DNA of 40,588 nucleotides, taken from positions 1 through 40,588 of the forward strand of contig SOKP01000139.1 in NCBI GenBank assembly GCA_004375715.1, written 5' to 3'. Under the pieces are notes generated by a model, which worked only from the letters and a program-made list of their open reading frames with translations, was not told the origin of the DNA and made no database searches. How positions within the stretch are numbered: position 1 is the first letter of the stretch; the number at the start of each line of letters is the position of its first letter. A program made the translations under genes and the position numbers. This document shows positions 7,723-15,884 of this stretch, in pieces. Origin of the DNA: Promethearchaeota archaeon (GTDB lineage Archaea; Asgardarchaeota; Lokiarchaeia; Sigyniarchaeales; SOKP01).

Positions 7723-8223
7723 GTGAATGAATTGAAAGAAAATTCAAATAAAAGGAACTTGAAAGAAAAAATCAAAATTTTCGGGAAGAATCTTAATAAA
7801 AACTGGGTTTATGTTTATATTGGAGCTTATGGATCATGGATGATATCATCTTGGGGGTTATTTTTTGTCGGGATTTACGATTTAGGACGTGTTATCTTTT
7901 CAACAATCTTAGGTTTAGCATTTTTTCTTTTAATATATACTCTTAAACGTATTAGAAATCTTAAACTCTTGAAGCTCATTACTGGAATAGTCTTAGTAAG
8001 TTTCGGTATATTTAGTCTCGGTGGTATCATGTGGTTTATTATTGGTTATGTACTTGTTCAAGCTCCTTGGGCTCCCTTACGAATTTTGATTGGAGATGCG
8101 GTAATAAGGGGGAGAATTAATCTCCTAATTCTAATATCTTCGTATGCAATTGGTGGTTATATAATGTATAGAATTGGCAAAAAAAGAAAATGGAGACCCC
8201 CTGCTCATTTTGAAATTGAATGA
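7723..8223 (+). CDS. Four-span membrane protein, tandem paralog 2
   Basis: This 166-residue protein starts at GTG 7723; an upstream ATG at 7709 reads only five codons before a stop. It has a charged N-terminal 30 residues and then about four hydrophobic spans. The segment MWFIIGYVLVQAPWAPLRIL and the end SSYAIGGYIMYRIGKKRKWRP mirror the preceding gene, indicating tandem duplication. It is 46 nt downstream of its paralog and probably on the same transcript. Its function is unknown. Confidence 0.7.
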   Translation: MNELKENSNKRNLKEKIKIFGKNLNKNWVYVYIGAYGSWMISSWGLFFVGIYDLGRVIFSTILGLAFFLLIYTLKRIRNLKLLKLITGIVLVSFGIFSLGGIMWFIIGYVLVQAPWAPLRILIGDAVIRGRINLLILISSYAIGGYIMYRIGKKRKWRPPAHFEIE

Positions 8224-8283
8224 CTCATATTAATCTGACTTTGGTTGAGGATACTACCCAAATAGACGATAAAGGAGCTAAAA

Positions 8284-8313
8284 GTTTGTTTAGATTTAAG
8301 TGTGCTTATTTCT
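8284..8313 (+). repeat. Dispersed motif, copy 3
   Basis: GTTTGTTTAGATTTAAGTGTGCTTATT matches copies 1 and 2 at most positions and keeps the TTAAGYGTGCTTA dyad. It overlaps the 3' end of the minus-strand DUF4430-like frame, so it lies between two convergent units. Confidence 0.4.
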
Positions 8314-8694
8314 ATACGAGTTGCCACTCAATTAAATCTCCATCTTTCAAGGTAAATACCGAAGCCCCAATACTAGGGCTAAACCCATTAATCTTATATA
8401 TCCCACTCCCTCTAACATTATCAATTTCTCTTACAATAACCCCCCAACCAAAATCGTCATAGTCGATTTCACACCACTTATCTAAAGCATCTAAAGCGGT
8501 AGTTTTTCCACCATCAAGAGTAAAATTTAGTCTTGTTTTGACTGTTCCATTGTTATAGTCTACTGAAGAGATATATCGTTGACAGATTCTAAAGGCTCGG
8601 GTTTTTTGTACAAACTAAAATTAAAAATAAGTAAAGACGCTAGTAACGATACTCCAACAAGAACAATAAGTGTATTTTTTACTTTCTTTCTCAT
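8312..8694 (-). pseudogene. DUF4430-like secreted protein, broken by one frameshift
   Basis: This is not in the ORF track. The minus strand starts MRKKVKNTLIVLVGVSLLASLL, a signal anchor, and reads to a stop after about 41 codons (...SVNDISLQ). From the same place the other frame reads on as YISSVDYNNGTVKTRLNF, then GGKTTALDALDKWC, YKINGFSPSIGAS and LKDGDLIEWQLV-stop. That is the pattern of DUF4430 (transcobalamin C-terminal-like): a TALDAL helix, a NG.sps loop and a final GD.IEW strand. The total is 383 nt, one base short of a whole number of codons, so a single 1-nt indel explains it. It may be a real lesion or a sequencing error. The related GTG-start frame at 9198-9488 keeps the same domain intact. 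Confidence 0.6.
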
Positions 8695-8725
8695 AAAATC
8701 TTCCTAAAAAATAAAAATAAAAATT

Positions 8726-9205
8726 TTAAATAAACTTTGACTTCTTGCGTGTTTTCGCGGTAACTAATAACAAGGCTCCTACTATAATTATTCCTATCAA
8801 CAAGATTGGGAAGGAGGGTATCGATTCTTCAGGTGCTGGTGCTGGTGGTGAAGGTGTTTCTTGGGGTGAATATCCAATGATACTCATTTCTAAAATGTAT
8901 GGATTTAATAATGTATCTACCCACAATAAGAGCCCCGTTTGTTTTTCGTAAATTAAATGCGTCTTCTGCTCAAATCCACCTACTTGTTCGTAACTAATTT
9001 TTAGTGTTAATTCTGTCTCCTCGATCGTAACTTCACCCGGATTAACTGCAGCTAAAGCTATTTCTTTTATGAAAGTTATGTTATCAATTGAGGGCATCAC
9101 GTAATCAGATTGGAGTCCTTCGAATCCGATTCCCATCTGCAGCGATGCTTCACGATTAGATATGTTATTAAGGGAAAGAATTGGGCCAATTGGGCTTTTA
9201 TACAT
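8726..9205 (-). CDS. C-terminal part of a surface-anchored protein (Pro-rich stalk plus TM tail)
   Basis: This 159-residue frame begins MYKSPIGPIL at an ATG overlapping the stop of the upstream DUF4430-like frame. It has a beta-rich section with HLIYEKQTGLLLWVDTLL, a Pro-rich linker (TPSPPAPAPEE), one hydrophobic span (FPILLIGIIIVGALLLV) and a basic tail (TRKKSK). This is a typical archaeal C-terminal surface anchor. There is no signal peptide at this start, so it is probably the 3' end of a longer secreted protein that has lost its beginning, or it is translated by coupling from the preceding frame. Status as an intact gene is doubtful. Confidence 0.5.
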   Translation of the reverse strand: MYKSPIGPILSLNNISNREASLQMGIGFEGLQSDYVMPSIDNITFIKEIALAAVNPGEVTIEETELTLKISYEQVGGFEQKTHLIYEKQTGLLLWVDTLLNPYILEMSIIGYSPQETPSPPAPAPEESIPSFPILLIGIIIVGALLLVTAKTRKKSKFI

Positions 9206-9488
9206 GTTTCCATTTAACAGTATCGTTATCTAGTAAATTGTAATAATTCGCAGCTATATTTGAGGGAGGTTCATTATTTACTGTGTATATCCAACTTCCA
9301 ACACTATTAATTTCTGTTACATATATTAACAAACCATAATTTTTAATGGTAATTTCGCAACAATTTAGGAGAAGGTGATACGCTGTAGTTTGATAATTAG
9401 TCAAACTAATATTTTCAAATTTTTCATTCGTTTTTACTCCAGAATAATCGATAATTAAGGTAATATTATCAACGCTGTATTGTTTCAC
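9198..9488 (-). CDS. DUF4430-like domain protein, N-terminus uncertain
   Basis: This 96-residue frame starts at GTG 9488. It contains YHLLLNCCEITIKNYG, WIYTVNNEPPSNIAANYY and DNDTVKWKHV, aligning with the DUF4430 features of the neighbouring broken copy: helix, then NG/NN-proline loop, then D.D.V.W terminal strand. DUF4430 resembles the small domain of transcobalamin-type cobalamin binders. Upstream in frame, a hydrophobic stretch is open back to about 9610 but has no start codon. A nearby ATG opens a hydrophobic peptide in another frame that stops just before the GTG. Loss of the signal peptide by frameshift is therefore plausible. It overlaps the next frame by 8 nt. Confidence 0.45.
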   Translation of the reverse strand: MKQYSVDNITLIIDYSGVKTNEKFENISLTNYQTTAYHLLLNCCEITIKNYGLLIYVTEINSVGSWIYTVNNEPPSNIAANYYNLLDNDTVKWKHV

Positions 9489-9598
9489 TGCTCTTTCTCC
9501 CTCGTTTTGAATGATAGGAGATTGTGGATTTTGGAGGAGGAGTGAATTATAAAAAAATAGTAAACTAAAGCAAGAAACATGTAATAAATTGGAAAAAT

Positions 9599-9897
9599 TT
9601 ACTTTTTTGTATCAACAGAACCACCAGCGGATTCAATTTTCTCGATCGCACGTTTTGAAGCCTTGTCAACGGTGATATTGATTTTATTATTGATTTCACC
9701 GCGACCCAAGATTTTTTGAACATTAAGGTCTTTCATATTAATCGAATACGTCGTTCCTGTTTTCGTCGCAATGTTTTTCTGAGTTAAATCTTCAATTTTT
9801 AAATCAAGGTCTTTAATATTTAAAGTGTTTACTTGATAAATCCGCCTTATATCTTGTGGTCTCTTAAAGCTTTTTTTTTTCCAAACTTTGTATCCAT
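9599..9897 (-). pseudogene. 3' fragment of ribosomal protein L15 gene
   Basis: Positions 9621-9868 match 22768-23015 of the intact L15 gene over 248 nt without gaps and with 11 mismatches by my count. The central 151 nt (about from GTGATATTG to CTTTAATATTTA on the plus strand) are identical. The frame is open from KRPQDIRRIY to a different C-terminus (ESAGGSVDTKK-stop). It is lost upstream in a run of 10 A, and the first 70 or so residues of L15 are absent. It is therefore a dead or at most domain-sized copy. It marks the left edge of the cobalamin island, whose right edge abuts the intact gene. Confidence 0.9.
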
Positions 9898-10146
9898 AAT
9901 AATTGCCGAACTGATTCTAGGTCTTTGGCAAATATAATTTTTTTTTCTCTAATTTAATTTTAAAAATCCAATTAAAGAAATAAGCATAGATTAATTTTTA
10001 TATACCCTATTTTCTTCTCCTAGCTTAAAGTCTGGATAAGGTGTTGCTATAAAATAATTGATTGTTGGTCCAATTAATCATCTTTTAAGAGAATTGAACT
10101 TGAAAAGAATTAATACTATCTTTTCATATTATAATTACATTGAAAT
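9898..10146. other. Intergenic, no gene seen
   Basis: This AT-rich stretch separates the L15 fragment from the end of the cobalamin operon. A short open minus-strand segment (IGPTINYFIATPYPDFKLGEEN) has no start codon. I see no tRNA fold. T-rich runs at about 10120-10150 could end the cobalamin operon transcript. Confidence 0.4.
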
Positions 10147-10803
10147 TTACTTTTTAATTATAGATTCATAGAATTCTATTGATTGGTTATAATCATCAAT
10201 AGTATTTATGTTATACATCAGTCTAACATCATCTAACACTAAATTGAATTGATTGATCTCTGGTTGATTGATTAACCGTCCATCCAATATATTATAACCT
10301 GCAGAAATTAATTTTTCTCCATCCTTAAAAAAATAAAATTCCGATGGTATCTTGAGTCCAAGTTTTTGATAAGATTTTACCGGGATCATTACAGATAAAG
10401 CGGAATATCTTAATGTAGAAAACTTATTAACTATGATATCTAGAATTTGTGATGTTATAAAAGGAGTATCTCCTACCAATGTAAGAACTAATTCAAGACC
10501 TAATTTTTGTATAACGGAATGAATATCTTGAAGATAACCTTTCCCTTCGGTTTCAAATAACTGTATTTGGGGATATTTCTGCTTTATAAACTCATAGGTA
10601 GATTTCGCCTGTGGAGAAGATGCAATAATTAGCTTTGATATGGTTTTTGCATTTAGAGCTGCTTTAATTGAATAATCGATAATTTTTTGATTACCTAAAG
10701 GTAATAGTAATTTTTCCTTAAATTTAAAGGATGTTTTGCTAAAATCGAAACGAGAATTCTTTCCACCAGCCAATAGGATCGCAGGGATTTTCACATTAAT
10801 CAA
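10147..10803 (-). CDS. cobY: Adenosylcobinamide-phosphate guanylyltransferase, CobY-like
   Basis: This 218-residue member of the MobA/GlmU nucleotidyltransferase fold should transfer GMP to adenosylcobinamide phosphate in nucleotide-loop assembly. The signature LAGGKNSRF sits at residues 11-19, a lysine-containing segment (KEKLLLPLGNQKIIDYSI) follows, and LVGDTPFI carries the metal-binding aspartate. The family could also serve other pathways (molybdopterin guanylyltransferase, sugar nucleotidyltransferases). Its place as last gene of the cobalamin operon, directly after CobS, makes the archaeal non-orthologous CobY the best reading. No CobU-type P-loop kinase is present, as expected in archaea. 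Confidence 0.82.
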   Translation of the reverse strand: MINVKIPAILLAGGKNSRFDFSKTSFKFKEKLLLPLGNQKIIDYSIKAALNAKTISKLIIASSPQAKSTYEFIKQKYPQIQLFETEGKGYLQDIHSVIQKLGLELVLTLVGDTPFITSQILDIIVNKFSTLRYSALSVMIPVKSYQKLGLKIPSEFYFFKDGEKLISAGYNILDGRLINQPEINQFNLVLDDVRLMYNINTIDDYNQSIEFYESIIKK

Positions 10804-10820
10804 TAAATAAAGGTAATTAA

Positions 10821-11666
10821 TTATATTATGGCAAAATTGAAGGATATGAATAAAATAATTAAACTAAATGCTCGTGTAATTTCATTAAGAGCTCCTATAC
10901 AATCACCAGTAATGCCATTAAAATTGCGATATGAGATAAAAATAATAACCAGAAGTGGAATAATTGAACACAAGAAAGATATGATAATAATTGGTAGTAT
11001 GTCCGGAATTGTTTTTAAAATTAAATTTTCAATTAAATATGGGATTAAATTCGATAAAGATAAAGATCTAAGATAGTAAAATACAAAATTGTGGATGTAC
11101 ATACTTAAAAGAGCAAAAGTTATAGCAAGAAGGTAAGAAGCGAACATATTTTTCCAATTATTTGCTTTAATAAATTCCGTAGCCATAGGAGTATCTACTG
11201 ATTTCCCTATCGAACAAACCGCAACCATATTAAATTTAGCAATAATTTCGCTTAGAATCAAGACCGCAAACACATAATTTAGTGAATGTGCTATTGATAA
11301 GAAGGTTATAGTTAAAACTATGAATCCTAAACTAAATCCGCCCGCTCCTATAGAGACATCATGCATTACATCAATCTTCTTTTGAGGATCACCTACAACC
11401 ATTAAACCATCCCCAAAATCTAGTAAGCCATCAAGATGGTGTGCTCCAGTTATATAAATTAAGCAAGCAAGGCATAATGCAGAAACTAATAAAGGGGGAA
11501 GGAAAAATGTAAGTAGAAAGGATATTGAGCTTAAAATTAATCCTATAATAAATCCAATAATAGGAAATAGCCAAATTTTATTTGCTACTTCGCTAAAATT
11601 TTTAATTTCGACTTTAATTGGAATCCGTGTTAAAAAACTTATACAAAATTTCAGACCTTCGAACAT
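10821..11666 (-). CDS. cobS: Adenosylcobinamide-GDP ribazoletransferase (cobalamin synthase)
   Basis: This 281-residue integral membrane enzyme joins adenosylcobinamide-GDP with alpha-ribazole (phosphate) to complete the lower loop. The family start FLTRIP is at residues 11-16. The conserved acidic block GAHHLDGLLDFGDGLMV (about 74-90) carries the metal/substrate aspartates, and GITGDCIGA near the end is the second conserved motif. Six to seven hydrophobic spans are visible. Length fits CobS. It lies between CbiB and CobY in a compact same-strand operon (63 nt after CbiB, 17 nt before CobY). Confidence 0.95.
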   Translation of the reverse strand: MFEGLKFCISFLTRIPIKVEIKNFSEVANKIWLFPIIGFIIGLILSSISFLLTFFLPPLLVSALCLACLIYITGAHHLDGLLDFGDGLMVVGDPQKKIDVMHDVSIGAGGFSLGFIVLTITFLSIAHSLNYVFAVLILSEIIAKFNMVAVCSIGKSVDTPMATEFIKANNWKNMFASYLLAITFALLSMYIHNFVFYYLRSLSLSNLIPYLIENLILKTIPDILPIIIISFLCSIIPLLVIIFISYRNFNGITGDCIGALNEITRAFSLIILFISFNFAII

Positions 11667-11729
11667 ACTAAACCAATATCCTTTTTATTTAAATATATAA
11701 CCAAATATCACTTCATTGCGCATAATTCG

Positions 11730-12812
11730 CTAAAAAATTAATTGTAATAGGGTTATTACTGTAGAGATTATTAGTAAAAAGGTGAAAGAAAACAACAGAA
11801 TTGTGTTTTTAATTAATTTATAACTTAAAATAATATCTTCTGGTATCAATTCTCGATTTTTAACACCTAATTTATAATGATTTTGTTTCTCTAATTCAAC
11901 ATTTAAAAGTCCTGCGATGGCGCTCATCGTCCATCCTGCATTTATACTTTCTGTTATATTTCTGTGTTCTTTTAAGATCTTCCAGCCATTTTTTATATCT
12001 AAGTGATAAAATTTTCCTACCAAAAACATAAACAATACAGTAATCCTTGTAGGTAGAAAATTCGAAAAATCATCTAATTTCGCTGATGCAAATCCAATAT
12101 TAATATTTTCGGTATCTTTATATCCCACTATACTATCACCAGTATTTATTATCCGAAAGAGATATGCACAGGGGATACCTAAAAATAACCAAAGATAATT
12201 ATGATAAATATATAAATAGATTAAAGTACCAACTAAATTTGAGAATAAATAAAACCAAATAACACTAATCGCAGAATCAGTAGAACTTTCCGCGATAACT
12301 TCGACAGAAGCAGATATAACATAGTTTTCACTTAACTGTTGCGTGTTTCTTCTTACAATATAAGATAATTTCTTCCTTGCGAATTCTAAATCCTTCTCCT
12401 TTAATGCCTGACATATCGGTATCGTGGTTGTTCCTAAGTATTTTATTGCAAAAGACCATTTTAAAATAAATCCGTTTATAGCACAATAAAAAGATATAAA
12501 TATAAGGTTAAATAAAAAATTACCTTGAAAATATTGAAAAGGCAAAATAGACCATAGGATTATTTGAATAAGATAAAGAAGGGTACCAAATAAAAGAAAT
12601 GGTAAAATAATGAGGAAAAATCCGTTTATTCTATCAATTGTCTTTTTTCCTGTCAGTAAATGTTTTTTTAGCCAATTAATTGTTCTACCAATTAATTGAA
12701 CTGGATGATATTTTAATTCTGGGTCTCCTAATGTTAAATCAAACAATAAAGCGAATAATAATACAAGCGAGGGAATTAACCATAAGTATGTAGTATATAT
12801 GAATTCGCTCAT
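11730..12812 (-). CDS. cbiB: Adenosylcobinamide-phosphate synthase
   Basis: This 360-residue membrane protein links (R)-1-amino-2-propanol phosphate to adenosylcobyric acid. Typical family segments are visible: LTLGDPELKYHPVQLIGRTI at the N-terminus, YVISASVEVIAESSTDSAISVIW in the middle, VGYKDTENINIGFASAKLDDFSNFLPTRIT, and SINAGWTMSAIAGLLNVELEK toward the end. Six or so membrane spans are predicted. It starts 6 nt after the CbiP stop, implying tight translational linkage. CobD, which makes its aminopropanol substrate, is upstream in the same operon. Confidence 0.95.
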   Translation of the reverse strand: MSEFIYTTYLWLIPSLVLLFALLFDLTLGDPELKYHPVQLIGRTINWLKKHLLTGKKTIDRINGFFLIILPFLLFGTLLYLIQIILWSILPFQYFQGNFLFNLIFISFYCAINGFILKWSFAIKYLGTTTIPICQALKEKDLEFARKKLSYIVRRNTQQLSENYVISASVEVIAESSTDSAISVIWFYLFSNLVGTLIYLYIYHNYLWLFLGIPCAYLFRIINTGDSIVGYKDTENINIGFASAKLDDFSNFLPTRITVLFMFLVGKFYHLDIKNGWKILKEHRNITESINAGWTMSAIAGLLNVELEKQNHYKLGVKNRELIPEDIILSYKLIKNTILLFSFTFLLIISTVITLLQLIF

Positions 12813-12818
12813 AATTTC

Positions 12819-14330
12819 TTATTTTATTCCCATTATTTGTAAGATATAATTAAGATCAATACTGGATTCTATTATTTTTGTAAGCTTATCCAAATTTTTT
12901 TCAATAACAGAGTTAAAATCATAACTAGAAGTACTATGACTATGCTCTTTCTTTTTTTTTAATAGCATTTTTATTAATTTCTTTCTGAAACCATTATTTT
13001 CAAATAATCCATGAATAAATGTGCCGATAATATTTTGTGAATCATTAGTTATTCCGAGAGCCGGGGAGATTTGATTTGAAGAATTTTTTAAAGGTTGAAA
13101 GATTAAATTCTGTTCAGAATTAAAATTAACTTCTCCCATATGGATTTCATACCCCTTTATAGGTTCACCTTCAAATTCTTTCATTCCGGAAAATCTAACT
13201 TCTATTTGTCGTGTGATTTTTTGATACTCCTTAAATTGTGTTGAAATGGGCAAGTATTTAAGACCTTCATAGACATTATCAATATCTCCTTCAATAGCCG
13301 GGTCAATTATTTTTTGACCAAGCATTTGATATCCACCACAAATTCCAATTATAAGCACGTTTTGTTTATGTAATTCTTTCAAAACCTGAACGAACCCCTG
13401 TTTTTTAAGCCATATTAAATCCTGAATAGTATTCTTAGTACCCGGTAAAATTATTAAATCTGGATCGTGTATCTCCCATGGATATTGAACATAAAATAAA
13501 TTTATATCTTCTTCCCAACTTAATGGTTCAAAGTCTGTGAAATTAGATATTTTGGGGAATTTTATAACCACGATATTTAATTTCCCATTATGATCAGTAT
13601 TTTTTAAACCTAAAGAATCTTCAGAGGGGAGTTTTAAATTATCTATATATGGGATGATTCCTATAGATTTTTTATCGATTAATTTTTCAATCTTTTTAAT
13701 CCCTGGTATAAGTAACTCTACATCTCCTCTAAACTTATTAATTACAAATCCTTTGATTAATTGTTGTTCCTCTGGGTTTAGTAATTTAATCGTCCCATAA
13801 ATTGAAGCGAAAACACCACCCTTATCTATATCTGCTATAAGAATTACAGGAACATTATATAATTTTGCTACAAACATATTTGCAATTTCCATTTCTGAAA
13901 GATTTATTTCAGCAGGACTGCCAGCTCCTTCAATAATTACTATATCGTTATTTTCCATTAAATACGATAAAGATTTTTTAATGGCTGGAATAAGTTTTGG
14001 TATTATGGACTTATAGTATTCATTCACTGAATAATCTATGAAAGGTTTACCCATTAGAATTATTTGTGATTTATTATTTCCTTTAGGCTTCAAAAGAATT
14101 GGATTATGTTCTTTAATTGAATCCGTTCTTGCTGCAATTGCTTGTAATACTTGAGAGCGAGCAATCTCCTCTCCACTTGCCGTCACAAAAGAATTTAATG
14201 ACATATTTTGAGATTTAAAAGGAGCGACTTTATAACCCATATTACTAAAGATACGACATAGCGCCGCTACAAATAGAGTTTTACCCGCATCTGAAGCAGT
14301 TCCTTGAACCATTAATGTTTTAGCTGTCAT
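12819..14330 (-). CDS. cbiP: Cobyric acid synthase
   Basis: This 503-residue glutamine-dependent amidotransferase amidates four side chains of adenosylcobyrinic a,c-diamide. The N-terminal dethiobiotin-synthetase-like ATPase has GTASDAGKT at residues 10-18 and VIIEGAGSPAEINL near 131-144. The C-terminal class I glutaminase carries the nucleophile Cys331 in IGICGGYQMLG and the histidine in GTFIHGLFEN. DLIILPGTKNT precedes the glutaminase as usual. It overlaps the upstream Cys-rich gene by 4 nt (ATGA). All key residues are present, so it should be active. Confidence 0.96.
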   Translation of the reverse strand: MTAKTLMVQGTASDAGKTLFVAALCRIFSNMGYKVAPFKSQNMSLNSFVTASGEEIARSQVLQAIAARTDSIKEHNPILLKPKGNNKSQIILMGKPFIDYSVNEYYKSIIPKLIPAIKKSLSYLMENNDIVIIEGAGSPAEINLSEMEIANMFVAKLYNVPVILIADIDKGGVFASIYGTIKLLNPEEQQLIKGFVINKFRGDVELLIPGIKKIEKLIDKKSIGIIPYIDNLKLPSEDSLGLKNTDHNGKLNIVVIKFPKISNFTDFEPLSWEEDINLFYVQYPWEIHDPDLIILPGTKNTIQDLIWLKKQGFVQVLKELHKQNVLIIGICGGYQMLGQKIIDPAIEGDIDNVYEGLKYLPISTQFKEYQKITRQIEVRFSGMKEFEGEPIKGYEIHMGEVNFNSEQNLIFQPLKNSSNQISPALGITNDSQNIIGTFIHGLFENNGFRKKLIKMLLKKKKEHSHSTSSYDFNSVIEKNLDKLTKIIESSIDLNYILQIMGIK

Positions 14331-14686
14331 TTATTTTTACTGATTTGGTTTATGATTATTTTTTTTCTTAAATTTTTCAATTCTTCTTTACTAATTAAAG
14401 AAAAATTTTTATTTAATTCAATTAAACCCTCTAAAATTTTATAAGCAATATCTTGCTTATGATGAAATATACAATCTGTACATGACCAGACTTCTTTTCC
14501 CGAGGTTTTACTAATAATATAGCGACCTCCAGTATCAACTTCTTGACAAGGATAAAATGGGCAATAACAAAACGTACAATCTTCTAGCCCTTCATGACAA
14601 GGGAAAAATTTACAGAAATTATTTTTCCCAAGTAATTTCTTCCTTATTAAAAAAATGTTGATGAGATTTCTTCCTTTTTCATGCAT
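14327..14686 (-). CDS. Cysteine-rich small-domain protein, cobalamin-associated
   Basis: This 119-residue protein has clustered cysteines: CKFFPCHEGLEDCTFCYCPFYPC at about residues 25-47, then CTDCIFHH at about 69-76. It resembles the cysteine-rich small domain family (PF04071, from memory) that often lies within cobalamin-synthesis operons. It probably binds zinc or an iron-sulfur centre; no reaction has been assigned. Here it lies between CobD (31 nt upstream) and CbiP (4-nt overlap), fully inside the operon, which supports a role in corrinoid handling. The C-terminal 35 residues are lysine-rich and helical. Confidence 0.75.
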   Translation of the reverse strand: MHEKGRNLINIFLIRKKLLGKNNFCKFFPCHEGLEDCTFCYCPFYPCQEVDTGGRYIISKTSGKEVWSCTDCIFHHKQDIAYKILEGLIELNKNFSLISKEELKNLRKKIIINQISKNK

Positions 14687-14717
14687 ATAAAGTCATATTT
14701 TATTCATTTTTTTTTGA

Positions 14718-15884
14718 TTAATTACAAACAGAATTAAAAGTCCTTATTAGTTTACAATTTAGATCTCTTGATTTTATCGCTACCCTTATATAATAATCAT
14801 CCAAACCATTATAATTCGAGCAATCTCTTACTAAAATATTTTGCTTTAACATCTGATTTGTTATATATTTGGATGAAAGGGAAGTATTCTCAGTATTAAT
14901 TAAAAGATAATTTGTTGATGTAGGATAAATTTTGAGACCTTTTATTTTAGCTAACTCCTCAGAGACAAATTTACATTCTTCTTTGAAATATCTTACACTA
15001 TTTTTTATGAAATCTTTTGAATTGAGTAACTCTTCTGCAAGTTCCTGAGCAACATTATTTACTGGCCATAATGTTTGAACTTTCTTTAAAAAGTTAATTA
15101 ATTTGGGGTTGCCTCCTCCAAATCCAATTCTTAACCCAGGAATGCCGAAGAATTTTGTAAATGAACGTATTACAAATAAATTTTCATACTGCTTTACTTT
15201 GGTTATCAACGAGTTTTCTTCACCCGCAAATTCAATAAAAGCTTCATCTAAAAAAACCATAATTTTTCTTTCCTTAGCATAGCAAATTAAGTCTTCCATA
15301 GCTTCTATATTATCTAAATACCCATTAGGATTGTTTGGATTGCATATAAAAACACATTTTGGTTTTTTCGCAAGTTGTTTCTTAAGGGATTGAAAATTTA
15401 ATTGGAAATTTCTTTCTGGTAGGCGATATTCATTTATAACAACTCCACCACGCTTCTTTATTGCCCATTCATATTCAGAAAATGTTGGTTGGCACACCAC
15501 TATTTTATCTTTTTCTTGTACAAAGGTACTCACAAATATATTAATTAAATCTATTGAGCCCCCACCTATTATTAGATTATTAGGAGTCAAGATATTTTGG
15601 AAATATTCAACTAAAGATTTCTTTAGTTGCATCGAATCAGAATCGGGATATCTAGAAATTCTAGTTAATGATTTCATAATAGAATTCATATACGGCTCCA
15701 ATTCTAAAAGATGATTAATGTTTGTACTAAAATCCAAAAGTCCTGATTTATTTATTTCATCCTTGTATATCTCTCCCCCATGAGATTTTCGTTTAAGTTT
15801 CAAAAGATTCTTATCTACAAGTTCAGTCAATTTCAACTTATCAGACACCAATTTCTTTCTGAATTGCTTCAATAACCTTATCAC
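14718..15884 (-). CDS. cobD: L-threonine-O-3-phosphate decarboxylase-like aminotransferase (CobD)
   Basis: This is a 388-residue PLP protein of the histidinol-phosphate aminotransferase fold. The CobD-type start SHGGEIY is at about residues 34-40, followed by LLDFSTNIN, GGGSIDLI, PTFSEYEWA, FICNPNNPNG and FLDEAFIEF. The Schiff-base region is RSFTKFFGIPGLRIGFG, whose lysine should bind PLP. CobD makes (R)-1-amino-2-propanol phosphate for CbiB. HisC is the main alternative, but HGG at the start and the operon context favour CobD. The annotated start overlaps the BtuD coding region by 44 nt; a later start would remove part of the overlap but leave no ATG close to the fold. Confidence 0.88.
   Translation of the reverse strand: MIRLLKQFRKKLVSDKLKLTELVDKNLLKLKRKSHGGEIYKDEINKSGLLDFSTNINHLLELEPYMNSIMKSLTRISRYPDSDSMQLKKSLVEYFQNILTPNNLIIGGGSIDLINIFVSTFVQEKDKIVVCQPTFSEYEWAIKKRGGVVINEYRLPERNFQLNFQSLKKQLAKKPKCVFICNPNNPNGYLDNIEAMEDLICYAKERKIMVFLDEAFIEFAGEENSLITKVKQYENLFVIRSFTKFFGIPGLRIGFGGGNPKLINFLKKVQTLWPVNNVAQELAEELLNSKDFIKNSVRYFKEECKFVSEELAKIKGLKIYPTSTNYLLINTENTSLSSKYITNQMLKQNILVRDCSNYNGLDDYYIRVAIKSRDLNCKLIRTFNSVCN

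Noticed and set aside
8312-8694. Frameshift in the DUF4430-like gene as another BHB intron
   Set aside because: The frames meet at a single point with one base missing; there is no extra segment or hairpin to remove.
9599-9897. L15 fragment as a functional short ribosomal protein
   Set aside because: It lacks the basic N-terminal half, has no start codon in frame, and loses the frame in an A run.
9898-10146. Possible tRNA in the gap near 10020-10080
   Set aside because: No cloverleaf with acceptor and T-loop pairing could be drawn.
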